DNA from: Bondarzewia mesenterica
Taxonomy: Eukaryota; Basidiomycota; Agaricomycetes; Russulales; Bondarzewiaceae
Direction: 5' to 3'
DNA length: 64,000 bases
NCBI GenBank assembly: GCA_004802705.1
Contig: SGPL01000133.1
Span: 1-64,000, forward strand
Shown: piece by piece, positions 48,001 to 59,476 of the stretch
Numbering within the stretch: the stretch's first letter is position 1
Layout: every line of letters begins with the position of its first letter
The notes under the pieces: generated by a model
The model's input: only the letters and a program-made list of their open reading frames with translations
What the model was told of the DNA's origin: nothing
Database searches by the model: none
Made by a program: the position numbers and the translations under genes

Positions 48001-51000
48001 GCGATTTTTGCAGCACTTTGGCAACCGATTGTTCTTCGGGAGTCGTCAAAGACAGCAATCGATCAATTCCCATCAATTTGAATGAGAGGATGTGCTCTGG
48101 CTGGACTATCAGAACACCACCTTCACGGACACATTGCTCGTTCAATTTCTGGATGTGCTGCACCTGTCCAACATCGACTCGTATACTGCGCGAAAATGGC
48201 ATGTAGAAGATGCGTCGATTGGCGAGACCGCATAGACGCTCAATGAGCAACTGGAACATCTGACTCGACAGCGACTTGAGCGCTACAACTCTAACCAGGA
48301 TGGTGCCGTCTGCGAGAGCTGCAGCAACGAAAGGGACAATAACGGATGACTTCCCTTCTCCCATGTTGAGTTGGAGGGCCGTATTCCTCCCTGAGGTCGG
48401 GGCTATCATCTCGTGTGCCACGGCGGCTTGAATTGGGCGAGCGAAGAAATTTCCTTCAATCTGTATGTAGCATACTTCTATGAGAACGGATCAGCTGACA
48501 ACAATGAGAGGAAATGACTCTCGCCTGGACAAGGAGCCAGTCTGGGTAGCGCATGGCATCCTCGCGGTTGAATGACAGGTTATCCGCCTCCCTGAAAAAT
48601 TCCTCTGTTTTTCCACTGGAAGCGAGATCAACCAAACGCTGGGAGCGCTGATATTCCAAGAATACTTGTGCGAAAGAGACTAAGGCTTCTCGCCAGTCGA
48701 GAGGAAGTGTCGTTCTGTGAGCAAATGCTAGTTTACTCAGCATTGATCGCGGTGTGATACGAGGCCAAAGACCCCCAATAAGGAGCATTTGTTCCGATGG
48801 ACTCGATGGCGATAACAGCTGCTGAAGTTTGGTAAGGGCTCTCCGCAAGCGGTCTACACATTGGCGGCGGTTTGTCTGCAGATCCTGCAACAGTGGCATG
48901 CCTTCGGGAGTTATTGGAGACATCTTGCCCTCTAAATCCCAGCGACTGGAGTCAAGCTCCTCCCCATACTGCCGACGCAAAGGATGGCTTCGGTCTTGTC
49001 GGAACTCGGAAAGAAGAGCCTGCAAATCGCTCGTATCTGCCGGGTCACCACATTCTCTGGGTATCTCAGGTGCCCCATAGAATTCGCAGGATGGCAACTT
49101 GACATGAGAATCGCGGCACGCGAAGAGATGATGAAGTGTCACAGAAGGAAGGTCCGAGATCCGAGGGTCGAGGCGAGGCAAAAATGTGTAGCGTATACTT
49201 GGCATAACTGGGGCTGCAGAACGGGCGTGAAGGAGAGACTCGACCTTCTTGATGTGCTCGTAAAACTGTTCGTTTCGATGACAGCTTTGAAAATGATCTT
49301 GGACCTTACTTACACATTCCGCCACATCGAACCATGCAGAAAAGTCGCTGGTAGGTGAGCGAAGCTGGGCACATGGCCATTGCATCATCAACTCTTCTGC
49401 GCATTGACGAGCGCAAGATTCGACATGATTTTTGTAGTGTTCTTTTCGTCGTTTGGCAAAAGTCCTTGTGGACTCATACTCCCTCTCGGTAAGAAGACGC
49501 GATGGAGTCGACCATAAAGGTCGAGCCGAAGAAGAAATCCGGCCGCACACCACATCCCCGTCCGGCGCGCAACCGATAGAGAGCGCATAGGATGATGCTG
49601 TAGGTGGGTTCAGCTCGTGGAATTGGGGGTTGGTCGCAAAGGCTAACAAGACGGAGACAAAATTTGGAAAGTAGATGCGCCGTATACCACTGCCGAGAGA
49701 CTGAAGGCCAGTTGGTACTTCTTCACATCAGAGAAACCGGGAACACCGCGACATAGGTTGTATATGGTAATCCAGTTCCGGTGAAGATCTGGTTGCAACC
49801 AAGTTCGGTTGTAGGACAACGAAGACAGATCTCCGCCTGGACCCACCACTGGCCAAGATTTAATCGTCTTGAAAAGCTGGTGGGATGAGCATGCCAACAC
49901 AGTTGGATCGGACAGCACCATTCGTGAAGTTTCGACTACGGTCCCCTCTCTCTCCGATGCGTCTCCAATCAAAACGTCTCGGGCGGAGTACTGACAATCT
50001 CTGTTAGCGGCCTCTGCCGGTGTGTGACCCGCAATATCGTCGGGGTATAAGATAGAATTCCTGCGCGCAGCACGTTCCAGCAGGAATTCGTCACGGGTCG
50101 GAAACTCGAGGTCGATGCGGTCCTCACGGAACATCTCCAAATTTTTGGCGTATTCGACGATGGACCGCGCGGCTGTGTGAAAACCGTGATGCTGAGCAAG
50201 GGGCGAAAGTTGACACCAGTCCACCTTCTGCATCGTTTTGCAATGGACAGGATGAAACGTTCGGCGAGGAGTCAGAAATCCAATCTGACGCAGAAGTTCT
50301 AAATCAGTGGCCTCCAGTCTCTGGAATGAGGTGCAGCCAGCAGCAGAAAGCTCATGTAGAGCCTCCTCTGTCCCAGTACGTCCGGTCAGCGGGTCGGGCA
50401 AGCAGTAGCTAGTGACCGCGTGAAGATAGATCTTGTAAAGCCTACTGCTCAAGCTGACATTGCTGGCCAAATAACCAAGATCAGCGTCGATTTTGTACTC
50501 GTGGTATGAGATACGTCGTTCAGATCCGGTGTCGATGTTGACACAGGCATAGTCATCCTGCAAAGCGAAATGCACTTTACCGCTTGGGATGAGGACGCGA
50601 CGTGATTGGGGAAGCTTCCGGGCAGCAGCGTACTTGCTCCGAAGAATGAGTTGATTATGCAGACCGAACAAGGTACCAGAGGATTGATTCTCGTCAATCA
50701 CCATCCCTCGTAAGTTCTGTGACTCAAGCTCCTTCTCTTTATTCAGAGAGAAAGAGAGTCTGAGACGGGGCAGGTCAACTGATAGCAGACCTAAGTCGTC
50801 TGTGTAGGTGATAGTGAGATACTCTCCCGATTCCAGGGGCTTCACCTGCTTGGATACCATGTCGAATGTAGGGCTGTGGAGGTCGACGAGCGATGGAGAA
50901 GACTTAGATACTCCACAAACCATGCGCGAAGACTGGAGAGAGAAATGCAGATTCCAATTGCTGGAGTCGGACTCCCAGAGACGTTCGAGAGGACGGAATT

Positions 51001-54000
51001 CGATCCGGCGAGTAGCCAAATCCAGCCAATGAGTATAGTCCTTGATGAAAAAGGTCGGGACGTCGCCAGTCAATACGGTGTGTGGGATGAGCTCGAGAAT
51101 CTGTGATCCCCGTCTTGCTCGGATAATGAGGGTATTAGCGTCCTCTCGCAGGGCGAAAGAGACCTGCGCGTTGCTAATGAGTCCCAAGAAGATGAAAGTC
51201 AAATGATATTCGCGACGTACCTGATACCCGGAGATCGAAGCACGAGTCGCAAACTCCATGCCTGGCAAGTTGGCGGGGACAATTTCAAGAACTTTCTGAA
51301 AGAGCCAGAAAAGAGTGTAAGAAGGCAGTTGTGCGTCACAGCGAATCAGCACGTACCTGACCGAAAATGCGAGTATACGTTGCATGCCCAACGATTGCAC
51401 GCGGAAGGCGCCCGAGAGGCTTTCCATTGATGAGTAACTGGCCATCGAGTAGATTATAATGCACATCTTGTGCTTCTTGATTGTCACCCGACGCAGTCTT
51501 GTGAGTTAGCCAACGAGAATTGGGCCCTAGGAGATGTTTTAAGCCTGAAGGTCCAGGGCGATAACTCGACCAGACAGAGGCAATGGCATCATCAAAACCC
51601 TGAGGAGTTGAGCGCAGACACTGCATTATAAAGGGCTCAAGTCCATGTAAAAGCCGTCGATTGCGACAGAGAAGCTTCTGAAGGCCGGGTAATGCTTTAT
51701 CCAGAGAGGGGGGTTTGTTGTCGTGCACTGAGAGAGTGCATCGCAGGAGGATGGAGACGTCTTCACGGGTCGACAGCAGATTAGATAGATGCGGTGGATC
51801 AACATCATACGTAGAACTGCATGTCACAGCCATTTCGCAGATACGTGTCTGATACTCGGAGACTTGGCTTTCATCGTCGCTGGCCTCTAGCTTGCCAATG
51901 AGCTCGCGCACCCATCCGAACGTGACCTTTCGAGCCCTCCGCAGTAGAACATATGCCACTTGATGCACATCCGGATCTCCAGCAGATGCTAGGAGTCGAG
52001 CGGCGAGTAGTACTGAAGAGAGACATAAGAGAAATACAGTTCACAGAACGAATATACGCACTGATGCTTCTCGCAGTAACCCCTTCTGTCCAGTTGGATT
52101 CTATACTCCGTAAAAGAATGTCCAACTCGCGAAGGAGGACATGGCCAAATTCCACACTACCAAGGTCCACGTGCCATTCACGACGAGCTTGATCATGAGA
52201 CAGCGAACCGATCTGCCACGCAGCCTGAGTGATAAGTGTATGGACTTCTTCGCGATTGAAAGTAAGAGCATTTGAATTGAGCTCCCGGATGATGTTCAAC
52301 CACTGGAGACGTGGTCCGCTGCGCAAGGAGGCGAAAGCGATATGTTCGTGCAAGGTGAGGTCTTTGGGACACTCAGACTGAGATGCGATGACTTCATTCG
52401 AAGTGTGGCCGGTTGCCTGGACTGCGTATTGCAGATAAGTGTAGGGACTGTGAGAAGGAAGGTGGGCGGTGCAATATCCGACGACGTTCGACTCGGTGAA
52501 AGGCCCAGCGGCCCAAGTCTTGCCTACATTGTCGAAGAGTTTAAATTTCAGGCCGTTATTCACGCATACCTTGGCTTCATCCGCGGGAAGGGGTGTGAAC
52601 CTGTAATGCGTGTTCATGAATGATTTTGAGGTCGATCCAAGGGTGATTCGATTGGATGCCTGGTGCGACGCCCACTGTTGGAGGCCCGTATATTTCTCTA
52701 GGATGACGTTGGGATGCACCACTTCTTTGAGGCGGGGAGGATTACCGATATCGCAAAGTACGTTATACGTCATTGCCCTCCAGATAGAAAAGACAGATGG
52801 GCAGGACAACTCGAAGATGACCATTTGAACCTGCAAGGGATCCTCGGGCAGCGGCCATTCGTGGACGTCGATCCTCATGTTTCTTGCACGATCATCCAAA
52901 GAGCACTTCTCGCACTTGGCAGAATGATATGACTCCCCCTGATCATCCGTGGCGTATTGATGTTCCTTCTTCGATGCTTGGTCCCTCAGCGATGCGTATT
53001 CCTTGTTCATATTTGTCAGCTCCTCCAGTTTTTTGTCTCGCTCCTCTTGTGCATCGCGTTCGATCTCCGCTTTCAGGTTCTGAAGCTTTGATGACTGATC
53101 AAAAAAATTGAACAGAGAAAGACGTTGGCTCCGCCTCATCCGAGAAAATTGACGTTTCGACAGTGACGTCCCTTTGACGTTCAAGCAAGTATTGCTCGAT
53201 CCGTATTGAGCGCTCGAGAGAGATCGAACGATGAATGAGGAGTGGTCCCAGGAATGTGAGAGGTATCTCCACAGAATATTCACGCAATAATGAGCACTGC
53301 TCAACTGCCACCTTGTCTAAGGCAACCCACAGTTCCATGATCGTCAGGATCATGATTGATTGATCCTCTGGATTCGAAGCGTAGATTTGGCGAGCTGAAG
53401 TGATGTACTGTGACATACAGGACGCAATCGTGGCACAGGCCGAATCGTTGTGCATGTTGTTAGAGACCCAGTCGTCCAGATGATCCTGGACAGACAACTC
53501 AAAATCCGCGAGTGCGACATGCGAGTCGACTTTAATGGCCCGCGAAAGTGCGCCATCACAGAATAAAAGGAAATCCTTCATGTCGCGCAGGCGTGGAGAG
53601 TGATCAGGAGTGAATGTAGAAGAAGTGCTGAGGTGTGTATCGGGATTGAGAACTTTAGAGATATAGTCCCGGGAGTTCGGAAGGGAGATGACAGTATCTC
53701 CGACAAGATCTAGAGACATTGGATCCCAAGATAAGGATGCCGCCTGGGCAGCTTGCAGGGCAGACCACCTGTCCTGAAGCAACTGTTCGGTAGCGAAGGC
53801 CGCTTCTTGTGCTTCTTGCACGAGAAAGTCGGGCGTGGAGGAACCGAGCTTATAGATGCGGCGACTGAGTTTGGCCCTCATGACGAACAAGATGTCACTT
53901 GGGAAATCACGCTCTAAGCACAGCGTCAAGAGCTTCGCCATCAGAAAGGCCATGAAGAATTTGTAGTCATCCACAGCGCTAAGTGACGTCTGGATCACAA

Positions 54001-54814
54001 CACGAATTATGAGCCATAGCGGAGATCTCCGCCAAGGCTTGAGGGCGTCCTTCCAGACGACATCGTCCGCGATCCTTTTGGTGATACGATGAACGTCCGC
54101 CTCTTCACCCATGCCGCGTAAAATGCCGACGAGCAGCTCGGAAATATATCGAGGGTGTGCAGTATCTCGCTCCTCGCGGACTGCTGAACGGGCCTTGATC
54201 GTTGTCGCAGTCGAGTCCAAGATGTCAGTATCCATCTGTACAAGGAAGGAAGCCAGCTCCTCGAGAAAAGCAGAGTTGGAAGCAATATGACCAGGGACTT
54301 CGACGGCAGGACCGGGATATGAGCAGATAAGCTTTCCTGCAGTAGACATCACGGTGCCGGCCGGTGGCGCAACCTCGAAAACCTCGAAAACGGTCTTGTC
54401 TCGACTCTTTCGTAGTATGACGGCTGCATTTTGAGCACGAACGTGTTGCACGAGCACGTCTTGAGAGTTCAAATTTTCAATAAAACCATGCGGCTTATTA
54501 AAAAAGAAGTACTCACCGCCGGATCGCATTTGGGTCATTATCTGCTTCAATTGATGTTTTCCGAGTGGGACGTCGGCAGATTGGTGGAGGTGTCGGAGCA
54601 TCTCAAGTATATGCGCCCATGGTCGGTGTTGATCTGTAGGCAGAAGCTGTTGGTATGCACGAGCAAACTGACTCGTCAATTGACACAGCAGAAGATTGCT
54701 CTCCCGCTCCTCTTCTTCGTCTGCCGCCTTCTGTGGAAGTTCCGGAGGTAAAAAAATGTGTGTAACTACGGAACGTAGAATGTCGTCCGTAATCTNCAAA
54801 ATCGNAGTANGCAT
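45095..54814 (-). CDS. Giant DUF6606/DUF3638/DUF3645 protein (putative NTPase; ~3,100 aa)
   Basis: The largest gene here, 9.7 kb with only short introns. The N-terminus carries the DUF6606 motif THIFLPPELPQKA (~54,730). A coiled coil (LKAEIERDAQEERDKKLEEL) and CEKC/LPEDPLQ segment lie near 52,900-53,090. DUF3638 holds LQLNMGEGKSSVIVPFVAAA (~48,320-48,375), a P-loop-like GEGKS, and DILDESDEILHVRYQ (~47,940-47,980), a Walker-B/DEAD-like motif. DUF3645 is VPYRAKDIPSLRAEFGHPDV (~47,330-47,440). The end is ARVLTEDDFRRA, stop 45095. Databases label relatives ubiquitinyl hydrolase; I see no support for that here, and the GEGKS/DESDE pair suggests a SecA/SF2-like ATPase. Frame breaks: A-run at 53,101-53,107, T-run at 46,379-46,383, and near 49,675-49,685. 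The start exon is unclear; sequence with Ns continues in frame past 54,814 to about 54,850. Confidence 0.85.
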
Positions 54815-55563
54815 TTCGGCGTGATATTGGAATAGAGAACAAAATAGTTTCTGATTAACAGTGTCACCCGAGATGTGCGCAATGCTCTGTGTTCTTCAAG
54901 TCAACGTCAGTACGATTCTTTACCTACTGCAAATGGCCGGGGAAGCGCATGCGAATCACATANGGGAAAGACGCGTCTGANAAATCTCAAAGAACTCACT
55001 GGTGATTACACTATGGTATATATGCANGGCTATGGTAGATCTGNAGAAGCAAACGCGAGGAGGACGCGACAGAACGCGGCAGAGGACNCGTTTGNGAGAA
55101 AGAATTTGGTCGGTCCTCCCAGGAGCTCTCTANGTATTATCTGCCTCAGAGTTGCNNTTTTNGTAGCAATTCCTTNGTCTCCCGTGCNACGAAGGANATG
55201 AGATGAAAGGAAGTGTTGTGCGCGACTCGACGCGGAGGACCACAAAAGCGACCGTGACAATTAGAGAAAATAGAAGCGTGCACCAATTGAATCNCCGTTG
55301 TCGATGATCAGCCACCCGCGGTCAACTCGAGCTTGGCCGCTAACGACTCCANACCACTTGTCTTTCTCCCTCTTCTCTCTCGAATTCACTNTCTCGCAAG
55401 TCGACTGGCCTCGTCTCGCAAGCCGCTCCCGATTACAGAGGATTCGTCGTGTCCTGTCTGGGTTCCNTCCCTTATACCCGTTTGTCCGACAGACAACTCA
55501 TAGACGCTCTGCGCGACGGATCCTCNTATAACAACTNCTTTTCCCCGTTTTCAGTCTCTTNTA
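54815..55563. promoter_or_regulatory. Divergent promoter region with many Ns
   Basis: Between the giant gene and KAR9. It probably contains the first exon of the giant gene at its left end. Roughly twenty single Ns scattered through it prevent finer reading. Confidence 0.4.
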
Positions 55564-58500
55564 ATGTCGTCGCTTAGTCTCTCAATGTCATCTGGCACTT
55601 CTAGTTTATATTCTGCCTCGCATCATAGNCTTCTCAGTAACAATCTCAATTCTGAACCTCCTCTTTCCCCTGGTCCGTCCTCTTCTACGGGCTCCCCNTC
55701 TTCGTCATCATCANGCATNTTATTCAATGGAGATGATAAAGGTGCNTTTTATTTCATGATTGCGCCNATGCNTCAAAATTTTAANGGNTGCCTTATCAAT
55801 TGGCATAGAAGACATAACGATCACTGCAAATTTCGCTGCACTGATGGACGGAAAGGGAAAGGAGAAGAGTAATGAGTGCGCTCAACGATTCNTGGATCTC
55901 CTTCCTGTTTGACAGTCATGTNCGTCGCCAGGAATTTNCACCTCCTCGCTATATCCACGCATATCACGGAACTTTCGTACAGCATNTCAGATATCCAAAC
56001 NCGCATTTTTGGTGCGTGTATGTCCATTTCGCACATATCACAAGTTCAAGCTCATCTATGCGTATACAGAAATNCAGGAACTCAGACACAAATCGCAATC
56101 CTCTGGCGAGATAACTAGTGCCACCAGCGAAATTGACCAATCGTTAATGACGCTAGACGAACGCCTTGAAGCCGTGTCTAAGGGTGTGAACACTGTCANT
56201 GACTCNCTTGAACCTCTTCTGCAAGCAGCCANGACGCCGACGCTGGACACAAANAACGGCAATACGAGCGAAAGCGCGCTGCTATTGCGCAAGCATGCAG
56301 CGTTCATCGCGGAGTGGGAGAGTGTACAGGAGGAGAGTGAGGTGCTGCGGGAGGAGCTGAAGGAGGATAAGTGGCTCACTGTGTTCCGGACGGTGACGGA
56401 TCAGGCGGANGGNATGATGACGAGCTTGGAGAAAGCAGTAAACCGATGTCAGGTGCGCCTTCCTGCGTAACTCACATGATATCCCATCAACCCTTCATGG
56501 CAGGAATTCATTTGGCAAGTTCACAAATATGGCCCNGAAGACTCGCTGTCAAACTCTTCGTCNATGCAATCATCAAGTTCCTTACGTTCTGAGAAGTCNC
56601 CGTTGAGTTATCATGTGTTTCAATCGCTTCTGGATTCGTTCGAAGCGAAGAAGAAGTANGTTCATTCTNAGCAATATACTTCGCTTTTTGACTCAAACAT
56701 TCCAGACACTACATGCCTGCCACTTCCAAAGTCCTCTCCATCATCGACAAGGGCGTCCAAGATCGAGTAACGAAGAACGGCGAATGTTTGCGACGNCANG
56801 CAGAATCAACGCAGCGATGGAGAAATCTCCGCGAACGTATCTCCAGGACGGATGCNGAAATGGAAGCCGTGCGCAAGATCTTGACGGGAGAGGACATCGC
56901 CATGAGCGAGAGCGGCTCGACAACNTCGGGGCCNACATCCAAGTCCCGCAATCGCAACGGTTTCCTCACACCGCCCGGCGGTTCAGGATCTGGNGGCAAG
57001 AAGAACCGCACGCTGAGCACGGCTAGCTCGTTATCGCGCTCGATATCTCCACTGCGCAAATTTGCTCGGAAGATCACTGGTACCGCCAAGTCGCCTGCGC
57101 CCATTACTCCNANNCTGAAGTCTTCNTCNCGCGCTCCCTCTTCTGAACCNACCGGCACCCTTCGCCACCGNCAGTCTNTNTTCACATTCCGCGCTAGNCA
57201 GCCTACAACGCCTGTTACTCCTGAACGTCCTGGTCACAAATATACCCAGTCCCTCNCGCCAGAGGCCTCACCCNCGTCAAAGCGAGTCGACCCGAATACN
57301 ACTTTAAAAGGTCGAGCTGGTTCTAAGCAGCCATGGAATAGTTCCACGCGGATAGACTCTGAGGAACGACCGCCGATGTCCGTACGCCGTCCGTCCACCT
57401 CTGGCATGTCAATTCGACCAGACNTACCGCCAGTTCCCATTAATTCCTCTCCCTATCAACGCAGCTTGTCGCGAAGTTCTATGTCATCATCTCGTCCGTG
57501 GTCACCCGTGACATCGTCTGTATCCACCGCACCTTCCTCGAACTCCCCTCAACCTCACCATCGCCCCCCTTCCCGATCACAACAATCTGGCCCTAGTTGG
57601 TCCGTCATTGTGAGACCTCCATCACGATCTCATACACCTGGCCTTACACATGCTGCCGCCGCTACCACACCACGTTCACGTCCAAAGACACCCTCACACA
57701 TTCCAGCACCGAACCACTGGCATTCAATGTCAGCCAGCCAGTCTGAGGTAGGCTGGGACGACAACGACGAGAACCCTACTACCCTCATGCAACGCGCGTT
57801 TTCCCCTACGTTCTCCACCTCGGGAGGCATCTCCCCTCTCCCGCCTCGCTCGGAAACTCCTGGTGGCACACGCATTCCAGGCCCGCGGCCACCTAGCCGC
57901 TCCATGATTCCCGCTCCAACATTCCAGTTCTCATCCCCTTCACGACCTGGTTCTGCAATGTCGGACTATTGCTCGGAGAGTCCTAACATGTTCTCCAACG
58001 CGTCCTCGTTTCGCTCCGCTGCGATGCGGGCACAGACCCCTGAAGCGATGTTGCGTGCCAGAGCGCAGCAGATACCTTTTTATCAAGGCTCGCCAAACGA
58101 GCAAGGCGCAGCGACAGTGGCCGCATATAATGCCAAGACAATCCGGCCCTCCATGCATAATAAGCTTCCGCCTTCCAGCTTCCGAGATGCATCTTCCTCA
58201 CGCACACCCTCGCGCCCGTCTTCTCGTACTGGCGCATATACGCCGTCTATGGATAGCCCCATGCACCGCTACACCCCTTCCAACTCGAAGGATCCGCTTG
58301 ACACTGAGGTCGCGCGTGTCGTTAACTCGATTGCGCATGGGTTGTTGATTGAGCGGATCGATCCTCCGCTGCGGACCGTGCCGAAGGAGGGGGAGGAGGT
58401 CCGCGCGCAGTACGCCTTTTCCAACGCGCTGGCGAGGAAGATTGTCACATGCAGGTTGACGACGATGGCGAGGAAGGGCGAGGTTGCGAAGAAGAAGTCA

Positions 58501-58636
58501 TGGTTCGGGTTGGTGGTGGTAAGTGAACCGTATTGTTGGCTTCCTCTTCTTGATTCCTAAGAGATTGACGCTCTCGGGGGTCGCAGGATGGCAGGATCTG
58601 CAACTTTACATGCTAAATCGGCAGGCGGGGATGTGA
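55564..58636 (+). CDS. KAR9: Karyogamy/spindle-positioning protein Kar9
   Basis: About 880 residues. Exon 1 is Ser-rich (MSSLSLSMSSGTSSLYSAS, 55564). The Kar9 domain is helical: AISTHITELSYS, IQTRIF spliced to IQELRHKSQS, SEIDQSLMTLDERLEAVSKG, LLLRKHAAFIAEWESVQEES, LREELKEDKWLTVFRTVTDQ, SLEKAVNRCQ and AESTQRWRNLRERISRTD. A long basic Ser/Pro region follows, holding three S/TxIP motifs: SHIP (57694-57705), TRIP (57868-57879) and SMIP (57901-57912). The C-terminus (LARKIVTCRLTTMARKGEVA, KKKSWFGLVV spliced to a last exon ending DLQLYMLNRQAGM) closes at 58636. Kar9 links EB1 (Bim1) at microtubule plus ends to myosin V to orient the spindle and move nuclei. About 35 Ns in 55.6-57.4 kb leave some residues unknown; splicing at 55,740-55,930 is unsettled. 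Confidence 0.82.
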
Positions 58637-59310
58637 GCATATTTTGTCCGTGCATAGTCGGAAAGCATATGATAGTTTGATTCCTCACTGGACGGTGAGG
58701 CGATGTCGTGTCGTCGCGTTAATTGTCATCTTGGAACCGCTGGCCTGTTGCCGAGCCTATTCGGCTTGTTCTTCCGATCTTGTCATGACTCTCGTGTCTA
58801 TGCAATCACTTCGTATATGCAGTTATTATTATTTGCAAGTATATGGCATGTCCTCTACTGCACTTTCAGTCCATATTGATGTTTCAGTTGGCATATCACG
58901 AGTTGGTGTTGAAAATTTGATGCATTGCCACAGGGAAGCCTCGTTTATCAGCATTTTCGAGGGTCCAATTGTTCGTGAACTTTTCATGCATCCCATTTTC
59001 TTGCTTGGAGATGGTTGATTCAATTTGCTGAACCACTAGACCTTCCGAATCCGTTCATTATTTGTCAGCAACTTGTTATCTCGGCAAGGGCCGGTTGAAC
59101 AGCTGAACACGTCGCCGCGGCGTCCAACCTCCGTCTGACTCTGAACCACCAAGGAGCCAAATATTGTAAGTTAGGTTGATCTGGTTCCTTACCTATTGTT
59201 TTTTTTTTTCGAAGGCATGAATTAATCATTAACCGTCCGAATTCCCAGGTTTTAATGATGGCATGATCTGCTGGGCCGAAGCATCAAGACTTGATTCGAA
59301 AAAGGCTTGA

Positions 59311-59316
59311 CACGTG
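59311..59316 (+). promoter_or_regulatory. CACGTG element in the acid phosphatase promoter
   Basis: A palindromic CACGTG 161-166 bases before the ATG and 60 bases above the TATA box. In yeast and Neurospora the phosphate regulators Pho4 and NUC-1 bind this core. One hexamer could also occur by chance. Confidence 0.4.
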
Positions 59317-59375
59317 CGTGGTGAAGCTGATGCGCACAGCGTACGACTATTGGTAGATTTTAGCATTTCGTGACA

Positions 59376-59383
59376 TATATAAA
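59376..59383 (+). promoter_or_regulatory. TATA box of the acid phosphatase gene
   Basis: TATATAAA 94-101 bases before the ATG at 59477. Confidence 0.6.
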
Positions 59384-59476
59384 GGTTAAAGTCATCCATC
59401 CATCCATAAGGGACTGCACTGTCTATCTCCCACAGTCTCGTCGTTCTTCGAGTTGTTTCCAGACATCACCCAAGCA

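Larger units (their letters stand above)
58637..59476. other. Intergenic region with acid phosphatase promoter
   Basis: The left half is the 3' flank of KAR9, with no gene seen. The right part holds a CACGTG element and a TATA box for the acid phosphatase, listed separately. A run of ten T is at about 59,200. Confidence 0.55.

Noticed and set aside
45095..54814. Several separate genes in place of one giant gene
   Set aside because: All pieces are on one strand, follow the DUF6606-DUF3638-DUF3645 order of known ~3,000-residue fungal proteins and are separated only by short introns or one-base breaks.
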